Both the position numbers and the translations under genes were made by a program. A model generated the notes under the pieces. It made no database searches. It was not told the origin of the DNA and worked only from the letters and a program-made list of their open reading frames with translations. Shown one piece after another: positions 22,908-36,100 of a stretch of DNA of 64,000 nt. Where the stretch lies: positions 4,443,501 to 4,507,500 of the forward strand of contig NC_061789.1 in assembly GCF_022458985.1 (NCBI RefSeq), read 5' to 3'. Numbering within the stretch: position 1 is the stretch's first letter; the number at the start of each line of letters is the position of its first letter. The stretch comes from Mugil cephalus (taxonomy: Eukaryota > Chordata > Actinopteri > Mugiliformes > Mugilidae).

Positions 22908-25900
22908 ATGGCTGACGTCTCTTTGGATGAAGTTATACGACGGCGCGGTATTAACCTCAAGGCTCAAGCTAAAAGGTATTTAAACACTTACTCCGCATGC
23001 GAATGTTTGATTACAGATGTTGCACTGATATAGACTTAGCGACTTGTAGCAACATTTAACAATTAGAACAGAGATTTGTTGGTTGTTCGCTGCCTAGCGA
23101 AAGCTAGCATTAGCCCAGTACGGCTAGCAGCGATTGCTTCCAAAACACACCAAGATGAACAGCTACCATTAACTGTAGGCCTTAGGCGCATTCATTAATT
23201 TAGTGAAACATTATTAAAATATAAGTTAATTAGTAAACTCGTGTACAACCGTATTCTACGTTGGCATAACGTTAAATCTGAAAAATGCAGTCCGCTGAGA
23301 CCGTATTGTTTATAGCTTCACTCGCTAGGCTTAGCTAGCCAAGCTAATGTTAAGGCACCAAAGCTTTTTGTTTAATTTCGGAACCGTCTAGTTGCTGGAA
23401 AAGGAAACGGGTTAACATAAATTAAAAACTGCCATACCATCACTTTATAAAAGAATTACATTAATTACATTAACTTTGAATGCCGTTACTGTGTTCTGTG
23501 GAGGAAATGTTTCTAGTAAAATGTCGAACACTTACTGTGGATTTTTTTTCAATTGTAGAATAGAGTACAGTCTCTGTATTTCTTATGTGTGATGTAACAC
23601 ATTTATAATTAATGTGACTTGTGTAAATTCGTTTTTTTATTGTTTTGATAGACCCATGTTTGGACGGGGAGCAGGAGGAGTTGGCAGAAGTTTCGATGCA
23701 CGGCAGAAAATTGGTGCCAATGATGTAAGACAGCGGCTCGGAGGAGGAACAGGTACAGGAAATCATTGCGCCTTAATAATCTAATGGGTCTGTGAGCGTT
23801 GTGTTTAGGGGAGTAAAATATAGTAACCCTTCTCATCTCTCTCCAGGGTTTCAAGTGAAAGATGCCAGAGAAAAACTGGGTCAGAAAGATGCTCGCTTCA
23901 AAATCCGTGGCAGAGGAGGAGGAGGAGGAGGAGCGGGAGGGGTGCAGGATGCCCGTCAGATGATAAACTCACGCAAACAGGGCCAGGGCCCGGGTCAGTT
24001 CACCGTCCCAGCACAGACCGTACAAAACACGGGAGCGACGCACCAACAGATCCAGAAACTCGTGCCGCAGATACAGATACACACCAGCAACAACCCCGCC
24101 GGAGTAAACACGAGGCAGTTTGGCCCTAATGTACAAGGACTGAATGTGAGGGGCGGCGTAACGCCACAGCCGAGCAATAACGTGAGAGTGATGGATGCTC
24201 GCGATAGGCTGAGCCTCAAGAGGAGCATCGGAGGGACACCGGCGCAAGCTGGTGCTACACCTCCTCTGAAAATAACCAAGACCATCCAGGTGGGTTTTAG
24301 ACGAGTCTTAGATCAGCTGTAGAGCCTGCACATGTTTTATATTTACTCTAATATACTACCCTGCTTTTTGCAGCAACGTCCTGTTGGGATGTCAAGTGGA
24401 ATACGTGCAGCTCCACAGGTACGGCTGATTTTCTTTAAACGTTCAGTCATGTGTTTCCGTCGTGTGTCGGTTAACGCTGTAAAACATGGTGCTGAGTAGA
24501 TTCTTCTGTTTTCCACAGCCTGCTTTAAGTGAGCACGACGGTACTCCCAGTAAACAACTAAAGATAACTACTGCAAACAGCATGCTACAGTCACGGGTAA
24601 GATTGGCTTCATGTCAGCTCGCCTGAGAGCAAATGAATATATGTATCTGTTCCCACATTAAATTAAACGCTTCATTTCCATCTCTTTGTTCCGAACAGTC
24701 TGGAGCGGTGGGCTCTGCTTTTTCCATGTCTGTCCCAATCACCAAGGTGGTTAAAAACGATGCGTACACAGCCCCGCGTCCTCCCGTCCCCGTGGCTCCC
24801 ACCCGGCCCAGCGCCGGCGTCGCCGCCGCCCGCGCCTCAGCCGCCGCCTTACAGCCGGTCTCCAGGACTCTGCAGCAGGGCGCAGCTCCAGCCAGCGCCA
24901 CGGCTCCCACCCCTCCCCAGGTAAACACCGCGCCTCGCAGCCGCAGCTCCGTGCGCGTTGTTGACCTTAAACTAAACGTCAGTCATTTGGATTGCGTTTT
25001 AACACGGTGTTATTTCTTCTCCAGCCCACTTTCAGCCCTTTGGAGGGGACAAAAATAACGGTGAACAACCTGCATCCCCGGGTCACAGAGGAGGATATAG
25101 TGGTGAGCGGAGCACATCGTTTTTGCCTATAAGCTTTTCAGATTGAGCGTTGCGCCGTTGTTCCGCAGTGACTCAGTCGTGTGTTTGTGCTCCAGGAACT
25201 GTTCTGCGTGTGCGGTGCCTTGAAGCGAGCACGACTGGTGAAGGTGGGCGTAGCTGAAGTGGTGTTTGTCCGTAAGGAGGACGCTGTGAGCGCGTACAGG
25301 AAGTACAACAACCGCTGTTTGGACGGTGAGTGCTGGCGGCAAGGACACACGCTGTGGAAGGTCTTCATCTTCTAGTTCTAATCATCGCTGTGTTACTGTT
25401 TTATGTTCAACAGAATTATCCCAGATATTTGATCTCCACATCTCAGGGACATAAACCGAGTTGATAGCTTGTTGTTTTTATGCATCTGTCCTCACTTCTT
25501 CTTCTACTTTTAGGCCAACCCATGAAGTGTAACCTTCACATCCAGGGAAGTGTCATCACCTCTGATCAGCCCATTCTATTGTAAGTGATTTCTTCCATCC
25601 GGATTCATCTGTTCACTTTGCAGACATGCTTCTCTTAAAAGGTTCCTTCAAACAAGTTTTTTTTTGTCTGGCAGTGATGGCTGTTTTCACAGATCATTTC
25701 GTGTGCAACTATTAAACAGCCTTTGCCTACTAAAGAGGCTAATACATCGATAATGTCTCATAAAACACCAACACTGCGTCAGAATTGAGCACAGGGGAAA
25801 CTTAAACCGTGCTCATGAAGATTGTGTTCTGCTGCTTTGAAAAAGAGGCGTCACTGTGTCAGCGCTCTGGAAAAAGGGGGAAGAGCATGAACAGAGAAGT

Positions 25901-27974
25901 GGATTAAAAACACCCGAAAAGCCAGACTTTAATTAAGACGACTTATTTAAACCGCACATGAAGCTGAAGAAAATTTGTGGCTGTAATATATGTAAAATAT
26001 ATATGATGCAACACTTCAGCGTTCTGAAATGTTAAGCTCTGTGAACCTCACCCCAAAATTCCTGCGCTGCATTTGGAGCAGGGACTTTTTTTTTGGGAGG
26101 GGGTTAATGCAGATATCACGGAGGAGCGGCACAGTCCCATAACTACACACAAATAGTCTCACAGGTTTAATTTAAACTCCTTGTGATGGTGTCGTGGTGA
26201 AAGCGAGTCTAAGTCGGTGCCAGATTATCTTATCGTAGCCACATTTTTATCATATGTCCATCCACACCCCGGCTACTGACATGAGCCCCAAGCACCATGA
26301 CACCACCTCTTAATCTCAACTCAACTCAAACTTTATTTATAAATCACCTTCAAGACGACAGGAGACGATCAAGGTACAGAGGAGGGAACAGGATGCAGAC
26401 AAAGAGACATAAAAGGACAATAAAAAGAGAAAAACATATAATTAAAAACAATCAGTCAACAATAAAGAAAAACACTAAAAACAATTACAATTACTGCAAA
26501 ACGATCAAAACTCTAACACTTAGAATTACAATGTGCTCATTTGTGAAATGTCAGGGAGAAGAGGGAGGATTTAAAAGTCTCTAAGGACTGGACGTTTTAA
26601 TATAAAGAGTCTAGGACTGGGCGGTACGATATGTTACAGTATTATATGTTCATGCATGATCACATGTTCACAGCATTTACTACCTGTTACTACTGAGGAG
26701 TTAATGCAGTAGATTGACTAAGGATGGATTATTTTACTGTGGTGACGAGTAAATACTGTAGAATAATCACACACTAGTAGGAAACCGGTTTGCATAACCT
26801 GTGTTAGTGCTGCCTGCTGATGTGAGGGATGTTTGTTTATTTTAACATATTCATATTTAAACTGCTATGTTTGTAACATCAATAGTAGCACGACCGGCTA
26901 CCGTAATAATTGTAGTGTGTGCGCAACATTTTTTTCCCTCACTCATAAAAAGCTAAAATGGGGGACAGGTCACCTTAAAAAACACAAACAACAGACACAA
27001 CACCTTTTTTTTTTCTTCCTCTCTTCTTCCGCTTTATTTTCAGACCTTTCCGTCTCTCACACCTCACAGTGACACAGTGGCACCATGCGTGTTTATAAGC
27101 GCTGCGTTGAAAATGGTTACGGTCTGAAACAGTGGGGAAAAGGGGAGGAAAGTTCAGTCTTCACTGAAGTGTTTGTTAAGATGTTCCCTTCATTTGCCTT
27201 TAGACAGGAAGGTACTGGTGATTAGGTTTGATCTAATCAACTGTCTGTTGATGTAACTGTGACCTGTGTTATCTTCTAGATGTTTTTTGCACATCACCTC
27301 TCACTCTTAGAATTTGTGGTGACCCTTTTTAGTTTAGTTTTTTTTTTTTATTTCATTCATTCATTAAAACGAAACAATTCAATCTAAACACAAACGTTTC
27401 CAAATCTGAATGAAACGAGGCAGAAAGAACAATAATTCTATATAATCTGTTCCTTTATCCCAAGAATCAATTTATAAACAAATTAAGCAGCAAAATAATA
27501 ATTATAATAAACTAAAATGAACTGAAATAGGGCAACAATGACTCATGTTTCCATTTTAGTTCCCGAGATAAAAAACAAAAAATGAAATGTCTGTAGACCT
27601 TTCATGACTAAACAATGAGTGTAACAAACAATCAGACATGTCTTGTTATATTTCCTTAACACACTTTGTTAAATCATTTTTTTAAATGTAAACTTTTATT
27701 CGGATTCTTTGTTCAGATTTTTCCACAAACTGACTCGTTTAATTTTTCCGGTCACAGGAGACTCAGCGACACACCAGGCACAGGCGGGGGGACGAAGAAA
27801 GACGGCCTGCCCCCGTCCCTGTCCCGTCCCGCCGGTCAGCGAGCTTCCTCCCAGCCCACTCCCGAAGTGGACCCCCAGACCATCCTCAAGGCCCTGTTCA
27901 AGTCCACGGCGCAGTCCAGCTCCACCACCGAGCCGCCCAGCTCACAGGCCACCGCCTTCCGCATCAAGATTTAG
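22908..27974 (+). CDS. poldip3: DNA polymerase delta-interacting protein 3 (SKAR/PDIP46), 10 exons
   Basis: Nuclear mRNP protein that joins the exon-junction complex and TREX, recruits S6K1 to newly spliced mRNA and binds Pol delta p50. Exons: 22908-22975, 23652-23752, 23847-24289, 24374-24418, 24519-24596, 24699-24920, 25025-25102, 25196-25325, 25514-25580 and 27758-27974, in phase, 482 residues (human 421). N-terminus MADVSLDEVIRRRGINLKAQ, then RGAGGVGRSFDARQKIGAND-type repeats (DAR motifs recurring as VKDAREKLG and VMDARDRLS). Exon 6 is Ala/Pro-rich. The RRM spans about residues 326-400, with RNP2 ITVNNL and RNP1-like VGVAEVVFV. C-terminus LRLSDTPG...EVDPQTILKALFKS...FRIKI; the LSDTP stretch aligns with the human S6K1-phosphorylated site. 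Intron 1 holds one arm of an inverted duplication. Confidence 0.96.
23221..23397 (+). repeat. 177-bp inverted duplicate, arm 2 (poldip3 intron 1)
   Basis: Pairs with 18704-18880. Contains GCTAGC/GCTAATG words typical of fish promoter-proximal introns, suggesting this is the source copy. Confidence 0.9.
26325..26545 (+). repeat. Fish tail-type repeat, copy 2
   Basis: Starts CAAACTTTATTTATAAATCA after an ACTCAACTCA lead and continues as an A-rich AAAGAGAAAAAC tract. Related to 18645-19290. In poldip3 intron 9. Confidence 0.5.
26610..27125. mobile_element. hAT-like nonautonomous element, copy B
   Basis: In poldip3 intron 9. Starts TAGGACTGGGCGGTACGATA and keeps the family's GCAGTAGATTGACTAAGGAT, CACGACCGGCTACCGTAAT and AAAAAGCTAAAATGGGGGAC blocks and the CACACCTCACAGTGAC segment. 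No coding capacity. Confidence 0.65.
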
Positions 27975-29656
27975 CTCCGGTCCGCTCGTAGTGCTGCATC
28001 CTCAGTGTTAACCCAAAAGATTTCCACCTTGACAGCAGACGACCCTCCTTCTGTCATGAAACAGATTTTTACACATTTGGTATACATGAATACTGTGGAC
28101 GTGAAACTCATCGGTTTGGTTTAGTGGTATCAAATGTTATCTGTTTGTTTCTGAAGTGGACCAGTGGAGAGAAGGATCATACATAATTCAGTGTGTGTGC
28201 GAGTGTGTGTGTGAGGGGGGGGGGGCACAAATCAGACATGGATGTTACGGATTTTTTTTTAATTCAAAGACAGTCCATTTGTTTTTTTTTATTATTATTA
28301 TTGTTTCTACTATCCAAACAAGAGCAAAGCAAATCTAAAATCTCCAATTAACAGTTAAGTGATAAGATACTGGTTTGTAGATTTGGTGGTGCCAGTACCT
28401 TTTTTTTTTTCTTTTTTTTGTTGGTGTGGACAAGACCATAGTAATCAAACGGATAAACAGAGGTAACAAAAGAAAGGAGACGACACTACACAGCTGAGGC
28501 CGTAGGACAAACTGAGTTCACTCCAGGGAGGTGGAAGCCAAAAAAAACGTGACGACAACACTTGTAAATCATGGACAATATCATAAACCCAGAGAGCCAG
28601 TTCTCACACAGTCACATTATGTTAGTTTTCTTTGGTTTTTACCGTTTCTCGTGGGAGGTCGTGTGCTCCGTTTGTGACCCGTTTTATTTGGTTGTCTAGT
28701 TTTAGAGCAGTGTACGCTCTTACTGTTCTTACTAGTTCACGTACAACTTCCGTTGGACTGTACATTACTTTCTGTTGCGTTCATGGCATGTCGGTCGGTA
28801 GGATGCGAGTAGTGAGGTCTGTCTGTGAGATGTTGCCATTAAACATTTAGCTTTGTAGCTGTTGTCTGAGACTCGTCTTTTACCACCGGGTGATGATGTG
28901 TTTAGACCTTCACACACACACATCTGTTTCTGGAGCATCACATTTCATATATTTATTTTTATATACAAGTTCTTGCAGTTAAACATGGTGTGCCTTCCTT
29001 TGGCGAACATTTTAACTGTCTACTATCCATAAACATTCAGTCTATTTATTTAGTAATAATGGAACAACAAACGAACAAAACCAATCATTTAAAACAGATC
29101 ATATTTGGTAATTATCTTGAAGCTTTACACAGTTTTCTCAGCTTGAACATGAGACATTTTATTGAATTCTTGGAAAAACTGAATCTGATTTAATAAAACT
29201 TCATGCAAAAAAAGAATATAATAAAATAAAAATAAATAAAATACTAGTAAAAACTTAACAATAAAGAATAAATGTGTTAACAAAAGTGTACAAAATTTGC
29301 ATATACACAAATTTACAAGAAATCGAGACGAGTAAATATTCTATAAATAGGAAGAATAAATAGTTGCAATAATAATATGAAGTTATATATCACAGAAAAG
29401 AGTTGTACAGGTGAAAGATACAATACAAATATAATATTTTTTTTAGTCATGTTCTACTCATTAACATATATATATATATATTTTACATAATATGCGTCTG
29501 ATTATGGACAAAGATTTATATCATAACAACACACACTCTTCGTACGAGAGAAAATTATATATACTTTATATTATTATATACTTCCGGGTTGATTTGGAAT
29601 GAACCAATCAAAATGCAGTATACTAACTACTTCCGGTTTGTTAGGGCCACACAAAG
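27975..29656. other. poldip3 3' UTR and spacer to rrp7a
   Basis: Low-complexity G and T runs near 28215-28300 and 28400-28420. ATTAAA at 28838-28843 is the probable poldip3 poly(A) signal. 28900-29600 is AT-rich with a TATATA run near 29467. No further gene is seen. Confidence 0.5.
28838..28843 (+). terminator. poldip3: poldip3 poly(A) signal ATTAAA
   Basis: Common variant hexamer followed by a GT-rich stretch (TTTGTAGCTGTTGTCTG). About 860 bases after the stop. Confidence 0.45.
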
Positions 29657-29664
29657 ATGGCGCC
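29654..29664 (+). promoter_or_regulatory. YY1 motif over the rrp7a start codon
   Basis: AAGATGGCGCC matches the YY1 core AAGATGGCGGC at 10 of 11 positions and includes the initiator ATG, a common arrangement in ribosome-biogenesis promoters. Confidence 0.55.
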
Positions 29665-32600
29665 GTCCAAGAAGAAACACGCCACAAGCCAGCCCTGTAT
29701 TATTCCTGGAGGATTTGCGGGTATTTGTTGATACAATTAAAAATACTATTTTATTTTTTATTTCTGATATGATATCTCCGATATCTTTTCATTTAGTTCA
29801 GGTGTTTTTATATATATCTATACATATATATATATAATTATATGCTCCTCTTCGCCTGCCGCTAATTATATATTCTGATGTGTTGTCTATTTCTCTGCCT
29901 TTGTTCGCAGTGTTGTCTATACAGTTCAGTCCCGACAGTGTTGCACGACACTCGCTGTACGTGAAAGAGCACAAAGTACGAGCAGAGAAGACCTCCGGCA
30001 GACCTCTGGACCGGACTCTGTTTGTGCTCAACATCCCTCCATACTGCTCAGAGGTACATGCTACAGTCTCACACTTGCCAGTTCATTAGGTACACTAGTG
30101 AAAACAAACTATTAACAGCAGTGCTACTCTAAATGCTTTCACCGTGAAGTTTATGGTGTTTAGCAGCGGTTTGAAATAACAGAGGCAAATGTTGATTCAA
30201 GTTTGTTTTCATTGACTGCGCTGCGGTTTGTTGTACTGTTGTGTTGTGTTGACACATGTGTTGACACATGTTCCTATGTTCCATATTTTTTTTGACACCG
30301 ATGGGCGAAATAACAGGCACTCTGAATTGTTTAACCAGTTTTAACAGCACCACAGACTACATCCTCCAAACTGATCATCCATTTCACGGGTGTCAAACAT
30401 ACGGTCCGCAGCTCAAAAGCGGCCCGCCAGAGAGTGTGATCTGGCCCTGACACTGCAACGTGCGAAAATGACATAGAAGACTGCAATTTTTCAGTGGAAA
30501 ATAGCTGTTAGCCCTAATTTGTTTTACTGAGAGACCCAACACTGAGATGGTAGTAATGTGCCCCAGAAAGTTCATTAAATGAGAACATTCTCCTCATTTA
30601 CTTGTTGTTCTTTGCACTAAACTAATATTTGAAGTTGTCGTTACTCCTGTTTCATTATGCTGTTATATTACTGGTCAGTCTCGCTTTAGATCAAATTGGG
30701 CTGAACGTGGTCCCCAAACTAAAATGAGTCTGATCCAGTCAAATCACCACCTCTCTGACTGTTTCAATATAAACTGGACATTATAAATATATAATTTATT
30801 GCGGGACTGTTACGTTTGAATATATGTGTTTTCACTAGTGTTCCTAATATACTGGCCAGTGAATGTAACCTCAATCATAACTTTACTTCACGGTCCGTGC
30901 TTTCTTTTGATTATGAGAATTTTAATGTTTATGTTAAGAGCTGCTTTTTACACTGCACGTTTTATTTTACATTTTGTGTTCATGTGTTCGACCAATCATT
31001 TTACACTTATTTCACTAACCTCCTGAGACCAGAGCTTTTATTTGCAATGCATTTTTAATTTCTCCAAGGTATTTGGGATCAGTAGGACCTATAAAAACTA
31101 AGCATCATCTTTTAAACAGGAAGTAGTACTTTTGGAGAAAAAAAAAACAATATGTCGACACTGGTATTATTTCATTATTTATATTGTCACCAATGTGTGA
31201 CTAAACATAAAACAGTTCATTTTAATACCTGAACATGACTGAGCAAAAACAGAACAATGAAGTCCCAACGTCTTCATATGAGTCCTTGCTAATTAGCGAC
31301 ATTGCTATCGATAGAATTTGTTAAATGTGTGCGTTATATCAAACTAGAAACGTTAGTTAACATAAATAAAGAAGTTTTAACCTTTGCTACCACTAGATGG
31401 CAGACTACATCACGCAATAATGAGGTCAATCGGTTTAAATGAAGGTGAATAAGCTGCAATAAAACCTAAAACTTCATGTCCCCATATGAGGACGCAGGGT
31501 CTGAGGAAGTTAAAGGTTTCTCTTGTGTAGGAAAGTATCATCCAGTTGAATTATTGTCTTTGATGCAGTTTCAACATAAACTGAACAACAGTCCTGAAGG
31601 AGGATTCATTGTCACTAGAATTCATCTGTTTTCACTAGTGTACACAATAAATACTTATAGTAACCGTTGTTATTCATCTCTGTGCAGGTTGATGTCAAAC
31701 AGCTGTTCTCACAGTTCGGTGATGTTCAGTCGGTGGAGCTCAGAGATCATCCAGGTTCCTCCCATGAGTCTGGACCCAGACTCTCCAAGTTCTTCAGACC
31801 AGCTGAAAAACAGGTCGGCACACACACACACCTGCATTTCCTTCTTCACCTGCGATATATTTTCTCACCTGTTGCGTCTCTGTTCGTCTCCTCCAGGGAT
31901 TCAAAGTCGGCTACATCGTGTTTAAAAAACCCTCCAGTTTACCGGCGGTTAAATCGCACCCACATGACGTTCCTCTGGTCATCAGCACGAAGCAGCATCC
32001 AGTGAAAACAGGAGTAGAGAGTGAGTCTTTATTTTACGTCATGGATGTTTTCGGCTCCTTCGTACGCCCTTCTAAAATGTTTCAGTGTCATCCGAACCTT
32101 TAAATCACCCGTTTGACACGTTCATGTCGTCGTCCCCAGAATGGATCCAGCAGTACACGGAGTCTTTCATTCAGCCGGAAAAACTGCAGCAAATAGTCGA
32201 CTCTTTCATGGAAGACTATGACAAGCGTAAGCAGCAGGTAAGAACGGAAGTGTTTCTCAGTTTTTACATCCTCAAATCTAAAGTTGAGAGATCTCTGTAT
32301 CGGCTGAGTGGTGTGTGACACTCAACATAACTGTGTCAATAATTAGTTCCATTCAAATGAATTTAGTTTGTTTACTCTGACTTGCTTTGGAGACATTTAA
32401 AAAGAGACAAGAGTTAAATATGAGGTCATTCCTTTTATTTATTTATTTGTTTTCTTGGAAACAGGAAGAAGAGCGTCAGAAAGCGGAGGCCAACCAGCAG
32501 CAGGAGGACGAGGAGGGCTGGGTGAAAGTCACCAGAGGACATAAAGGGGCTAAGGCCCGCCCCCACAGCGAGGCAGCCAATCAGAGGGCACTACAGAAAG

Positions 32601-32854
32601 AGATGAGGAAGAAGAAGAGGAAGGAGCTGATGAACTTCTACACCTGGCAGCACAGGAACACGCAGAAAGAACGTGAGTTACCAAATAAAACCTAAACCTA
32701 TAGAGAGAATAAAAATAAATAAATAAGATTTCAGGCTCTAAGCTATATTTTCTATTTTTTTTTTCCAGATATTGCTGAACTAAGGAAAAAGTTTGAAGAG
32801 GATAAACAGAGAATAGCTCTACTGAGGGCGCAGAGAAAGTTCAGACCATACTGA
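29657..32854 (+). CDS. rrp7a: Ribosomal RNA-processing protein 7 homolog A, 7 exons
   Basis: Nucleolar factor of the small-subunit processome, needed for 18S rRNA maturation. Exons 29657-29720, 29911-30053, 31688-31813, 31897-32020, 32140-32237, 32465-32672 and 32769-32854, all in phase, give 282 residues (human 280). N-terminus MAPSKKKHATSQPC; the RRM-like domain lies around residues 60-140 (RTLFVLNIPPYCSE, VKQLFSQFGDV, GYIVFKKPSS). The conserved Rrp7 C-terminal region follows: IVDSFMEDYDKRK, EEGWVKVTRGHKG, ELMNFYTWQHRNTQKE and the terminal RIALLRAQRKFRPY. Intron 2 carries a TTAA-type MITE with a CTCF core motif. It is tail-to-tail with zp4, only about 200 bases between poly(A) signals. Confidence 0.97.
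31014..31513 (+). mobile_element. TTAA-type MITE, copy 3 (most complete)
   Basis: Starts CTAACCTCCTGAGACCAGAG and ends with GGGTCTGAGGAAGTTAA, so the ends form an imperfect inverted repeat followed by TTAA. About 500 bp, noncoding, in rrp7a intron 2. TTAA at the border suggests a piggyBac- or Kolobok-type target site; the superfamily is not proven. Confidence 0.75.
31390..31403 (+). promoter_or_regulatory. CTCF core motif inside MITE copy 3
   Basis: CCACTAGATGGCAG, a full match to CCASYAGRKGGCRS. Same direction as the motifs in copies 1 and 2. Confidence 0.5.
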
Positions 32855-32924
32855 GTCTACATTTATTTTTCCTTTGCTCATTTAACTTCTTTTTTTTTAT
32901 GTCATAACGCTGAAGGTTTATATA

Positions 32925-32930
32925 AATAAA
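32925..32930 (+). terminator. rrp7a: rrp7a poly(A) signal AATAAA
   Basis: Canonical hexamer 70 bases after the rrp7a stop; very short 3' UTR. Confidence 0.75.
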
Positions 32931-33114
32931 CTATTATCCTAATGGAGTTTTTCTGATTATTTAATCACCAATAAGACGCTGGATACGTTTTAAATTACTG
33001 ATGTGGAGGAAGAAAGTCACATTTGGTACCCAAATCATACATTTCACTGAATCACATTCCTTGTGAAATAATGAAATGTTAACACCTAATGGGGAAACAG
33101 AAAAATAACAAACA

Positions 33115-33120
33115 TTTAAT
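33115..33120 (-). terminator. zp4: zp4 poly(A) signal ATTAAA
   Basis: Minus-strand ATTAAA 32 bases past the stop codon. Fish egg-coat genes usually have such very short 3' UTRs. Confidence 0.6.
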
Positions 33121-33151
33121 GTAGATTACATTCGTAGGATATCGTACACGT

Positions 33152-36100
33152 TTAACTTGCAGCGTCACACGTTTGCTGCACGTCCGTCCTCCGACACCTC
33201 GACCATATGATGAAGATCAGGAGCAGGAGCAGGGCGGTGGAGACACCAGCGAGGACGTACACCGTCACCTGGAACACTGAGGACGAAACCGATTCACCAG
33301 ACTCAGTTCAGCAGTGAAGAGGAAATTAACTGAACGTGTAGTACAACATCTCCTTGATGTGAAAACATTTTAGGTAAGACGTTAACTTTCTCTGACACCC
33401 ACTACTGAATTTATGAAAATGCTGAAGGGGAGATTTCACAGTTTCTGTTTGATATGTCTAGACCTCATTAGACCAGGTCCAGATCAAAAACCACTGTACC
33501 TAGACTTCTCAAATCTGGACTAGATCAATCTAGAGACCCTGGAGATTCATTATAACACAGTCTCTGATTTGTGAAACTGCAATAAAGGCACATTTCATGT
33601 GTATGTAATAAATAAAATAAATGTGCCATTTACACAAATAGAATAAAGGTTTCACTAGTCAGACACTGTTACACTGAATCTCCAGGGTCTCTGGATGAAT
33701 CCAGTCCAGATTTGAGAAGTCTAGGTAACACTGGTTTTTGTCTTTTGTCTACGTGCAAAATAAAACTGTGAAATGTGCCTTTAGTGCATTTTCAAAAGCA
33801 GAACAAAGGTTTCTTAAATCAGAGACTGTTATAATCAGTGTTTCGTCTCTGTAGATTGATCCAGTCCGGATTTCAGAAGTCTAGGTAACACTGGTTTTTG
33901 ATCTGGACCTGGTCTAATGAGGTCTAGATGTATCAAACAGAAACAGTGAAATCTCCCTTTTAGCATTTTCACAAATAAAAGTTTCACAAATACAATAGTA
34001 GGTCTCAGACAAAGTTAACATCTTACCTAAAATGTTTTCACATCAAGAAGTGTCACAAAAAAAACAGTTGAACTGCACGTTCAGTTAATTTTTGGTCAAG
34101 CAGAAGCCGATTTGCTCCCAGTTTGTGCACATGATCATATTTTTTTTAGCGTTTATCTGGACTCACTCGTGTTCTGTCTCTGACACGGACCGTCCTCTGG
34201 TTCCGTGTTATTCTGGGACGTCTTCAGCGGCCCTACAAAGACCAGCTGAGCCGGGTGGGACTCGGATATGGCCTCTCTCCTCTGCCTCTCGCCCTCGGAT
34301 GCTGCGGGAGGAGAGCGGACGGATTTAAGACACGTGGAGGAACATGGACGGCGAGGAACTGTGGCAGGACCCACTCACACACGAGGCTGCAGCGCTGAGA
34401 ACAGTCGATGTCGTCGGTGCAGATTTCCACCCAACAGTAGAAGTACATCTGAGACGGGGAGACAAGGGTAATACACACGTCTGGGTTAGTAAAAGATGCT
34501 CACTAACAGAAAAATTAGGCACAGGAAGTGATGGTGAATGCATTTTAATATAAGAGCTCTGCATAAAATGTTCAATCTGAGTGGAAATGGTGCCAGAATT
34601 ATGCAAACTACTACTAATAATGTTAATAATAATATGCTTCCAGAGAGAGTCCAGGAGATGTTTCAGGTCAGGTCAGCTAAGAGAGATGTGCATGTTCAAT
34701 AAAAAAAAAACAAAGACAAGAACTAATGCAAAACAAAGATGTAAAAAAAAAAAAAAAAACAGTAAAAGGTTTAAATTTAATGTTTAAATTTAATGTATTT
34801 GGAAACATTTTCCAAAATTAAATTATGTAATTCACTTAATAGATTTAAAAATGATTAAAAATCAATATAAAACCACATTATGAACAAAGGGGCACTGGGA
34901 AATATTGTGAGCATATGTTTCTGGCTGTTTTCATAATTTTTTCTTCCTTATGACGGGTAAATAAACTGAAATAAATAAATAAAAAATATTAATTTCAGTT
35001 CAAATGGTTTAGTCGTACAAGAAAGAGCCTCCACATGAGAACTTGAATCAGCAGCTGTTATTTTAAATAAATGCTCATGTCACAAAGCTGAGACTCTTAT
35101 TATATTAGAATGCCTTATTCTACCTAATTTACTGGCACACGAGCTCACGTCAACACTTACCTCCTCCACACTTGGATGACCTGTCTCAGGGTTCAAGAAG
35201 GCGAAGGTCTTGACGTCAAACCTCCTGGTCTGTGAGTGGGTGCTGGTCTTCCCACGGTCGTCCACGGGGACAGAGCTCCTCATGTCATCCAGAGGGTTGG
35301 GACATCTGTGCAGGGAGGACGTTTCCTGCTGCGTTAAAAGCGTCGTTTTAAGATGATCACCGCCGACTCTTACCCGTCGTAGAGGAGCGTCCACACCGAC
35401 CGACGAGACGCGGGGAAGGCGAAGCAGTCCCGTACGCGCAGGGACAGCGAAGGGTCCGGGGACGGCTGCACCAGGGAGACCTCCACGTTCACGGCCTGAC
35501 CGAGCAGCAGCGTCACAGGAAGCTGGTCCTCGGGAACGAACGATTTGAAGGATGAATCTAAATGAAGAAAGTCACTGATCCGTCATTCTAGCACTCGTAA
35601 GACAAAGTGCTCCACCTTTACTGTACCTGTGGCTATTCTCATCTGAACTTTAATGGTTCCCTGTGCAACCACGGGCGGTGGATCGGTGACAGCAAACCAC
35701 GACCTCAACTCAGCGGCTTGTTTTAGATCCGATGCCTCGTATTCACACTCGACCTGGAGACTAAAACGGTAAAATAGTTATGAGCCGCCAACAAACTTTA
35801 ACATTCCTCTGGATCATATATGGAACAGCAGCAGGTTTTTAAACCAATCAGGGATAAAGACACGAGCTGTGTTTGAGTAAATGCTGCATGAAATATGTAA
35901 ATTTCTTCTGATTTCATTGATAAAAGTCATTACAGGATTGAAGCAACACATTTTCAAAAACAAAAAACTCAGGTGAACCCAACAACTTCTTATTTTTTAA
36001 CTGTGTTCCAGCTTTGATTCCTCAACAAAACCAGTTAGAGTGATTCTTGGCTTTCAGAAGTGACACAGATCATGCATGAGCTCCAAAATGTTCAGGAGCA

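Noticed and set aside
31476-31925. Plus-strand frame of 149 codons in rrp7a
   Set aside because: It covers the rrp7a exon at 31688-31813 in another frame and the end of a MITE; not a gene.
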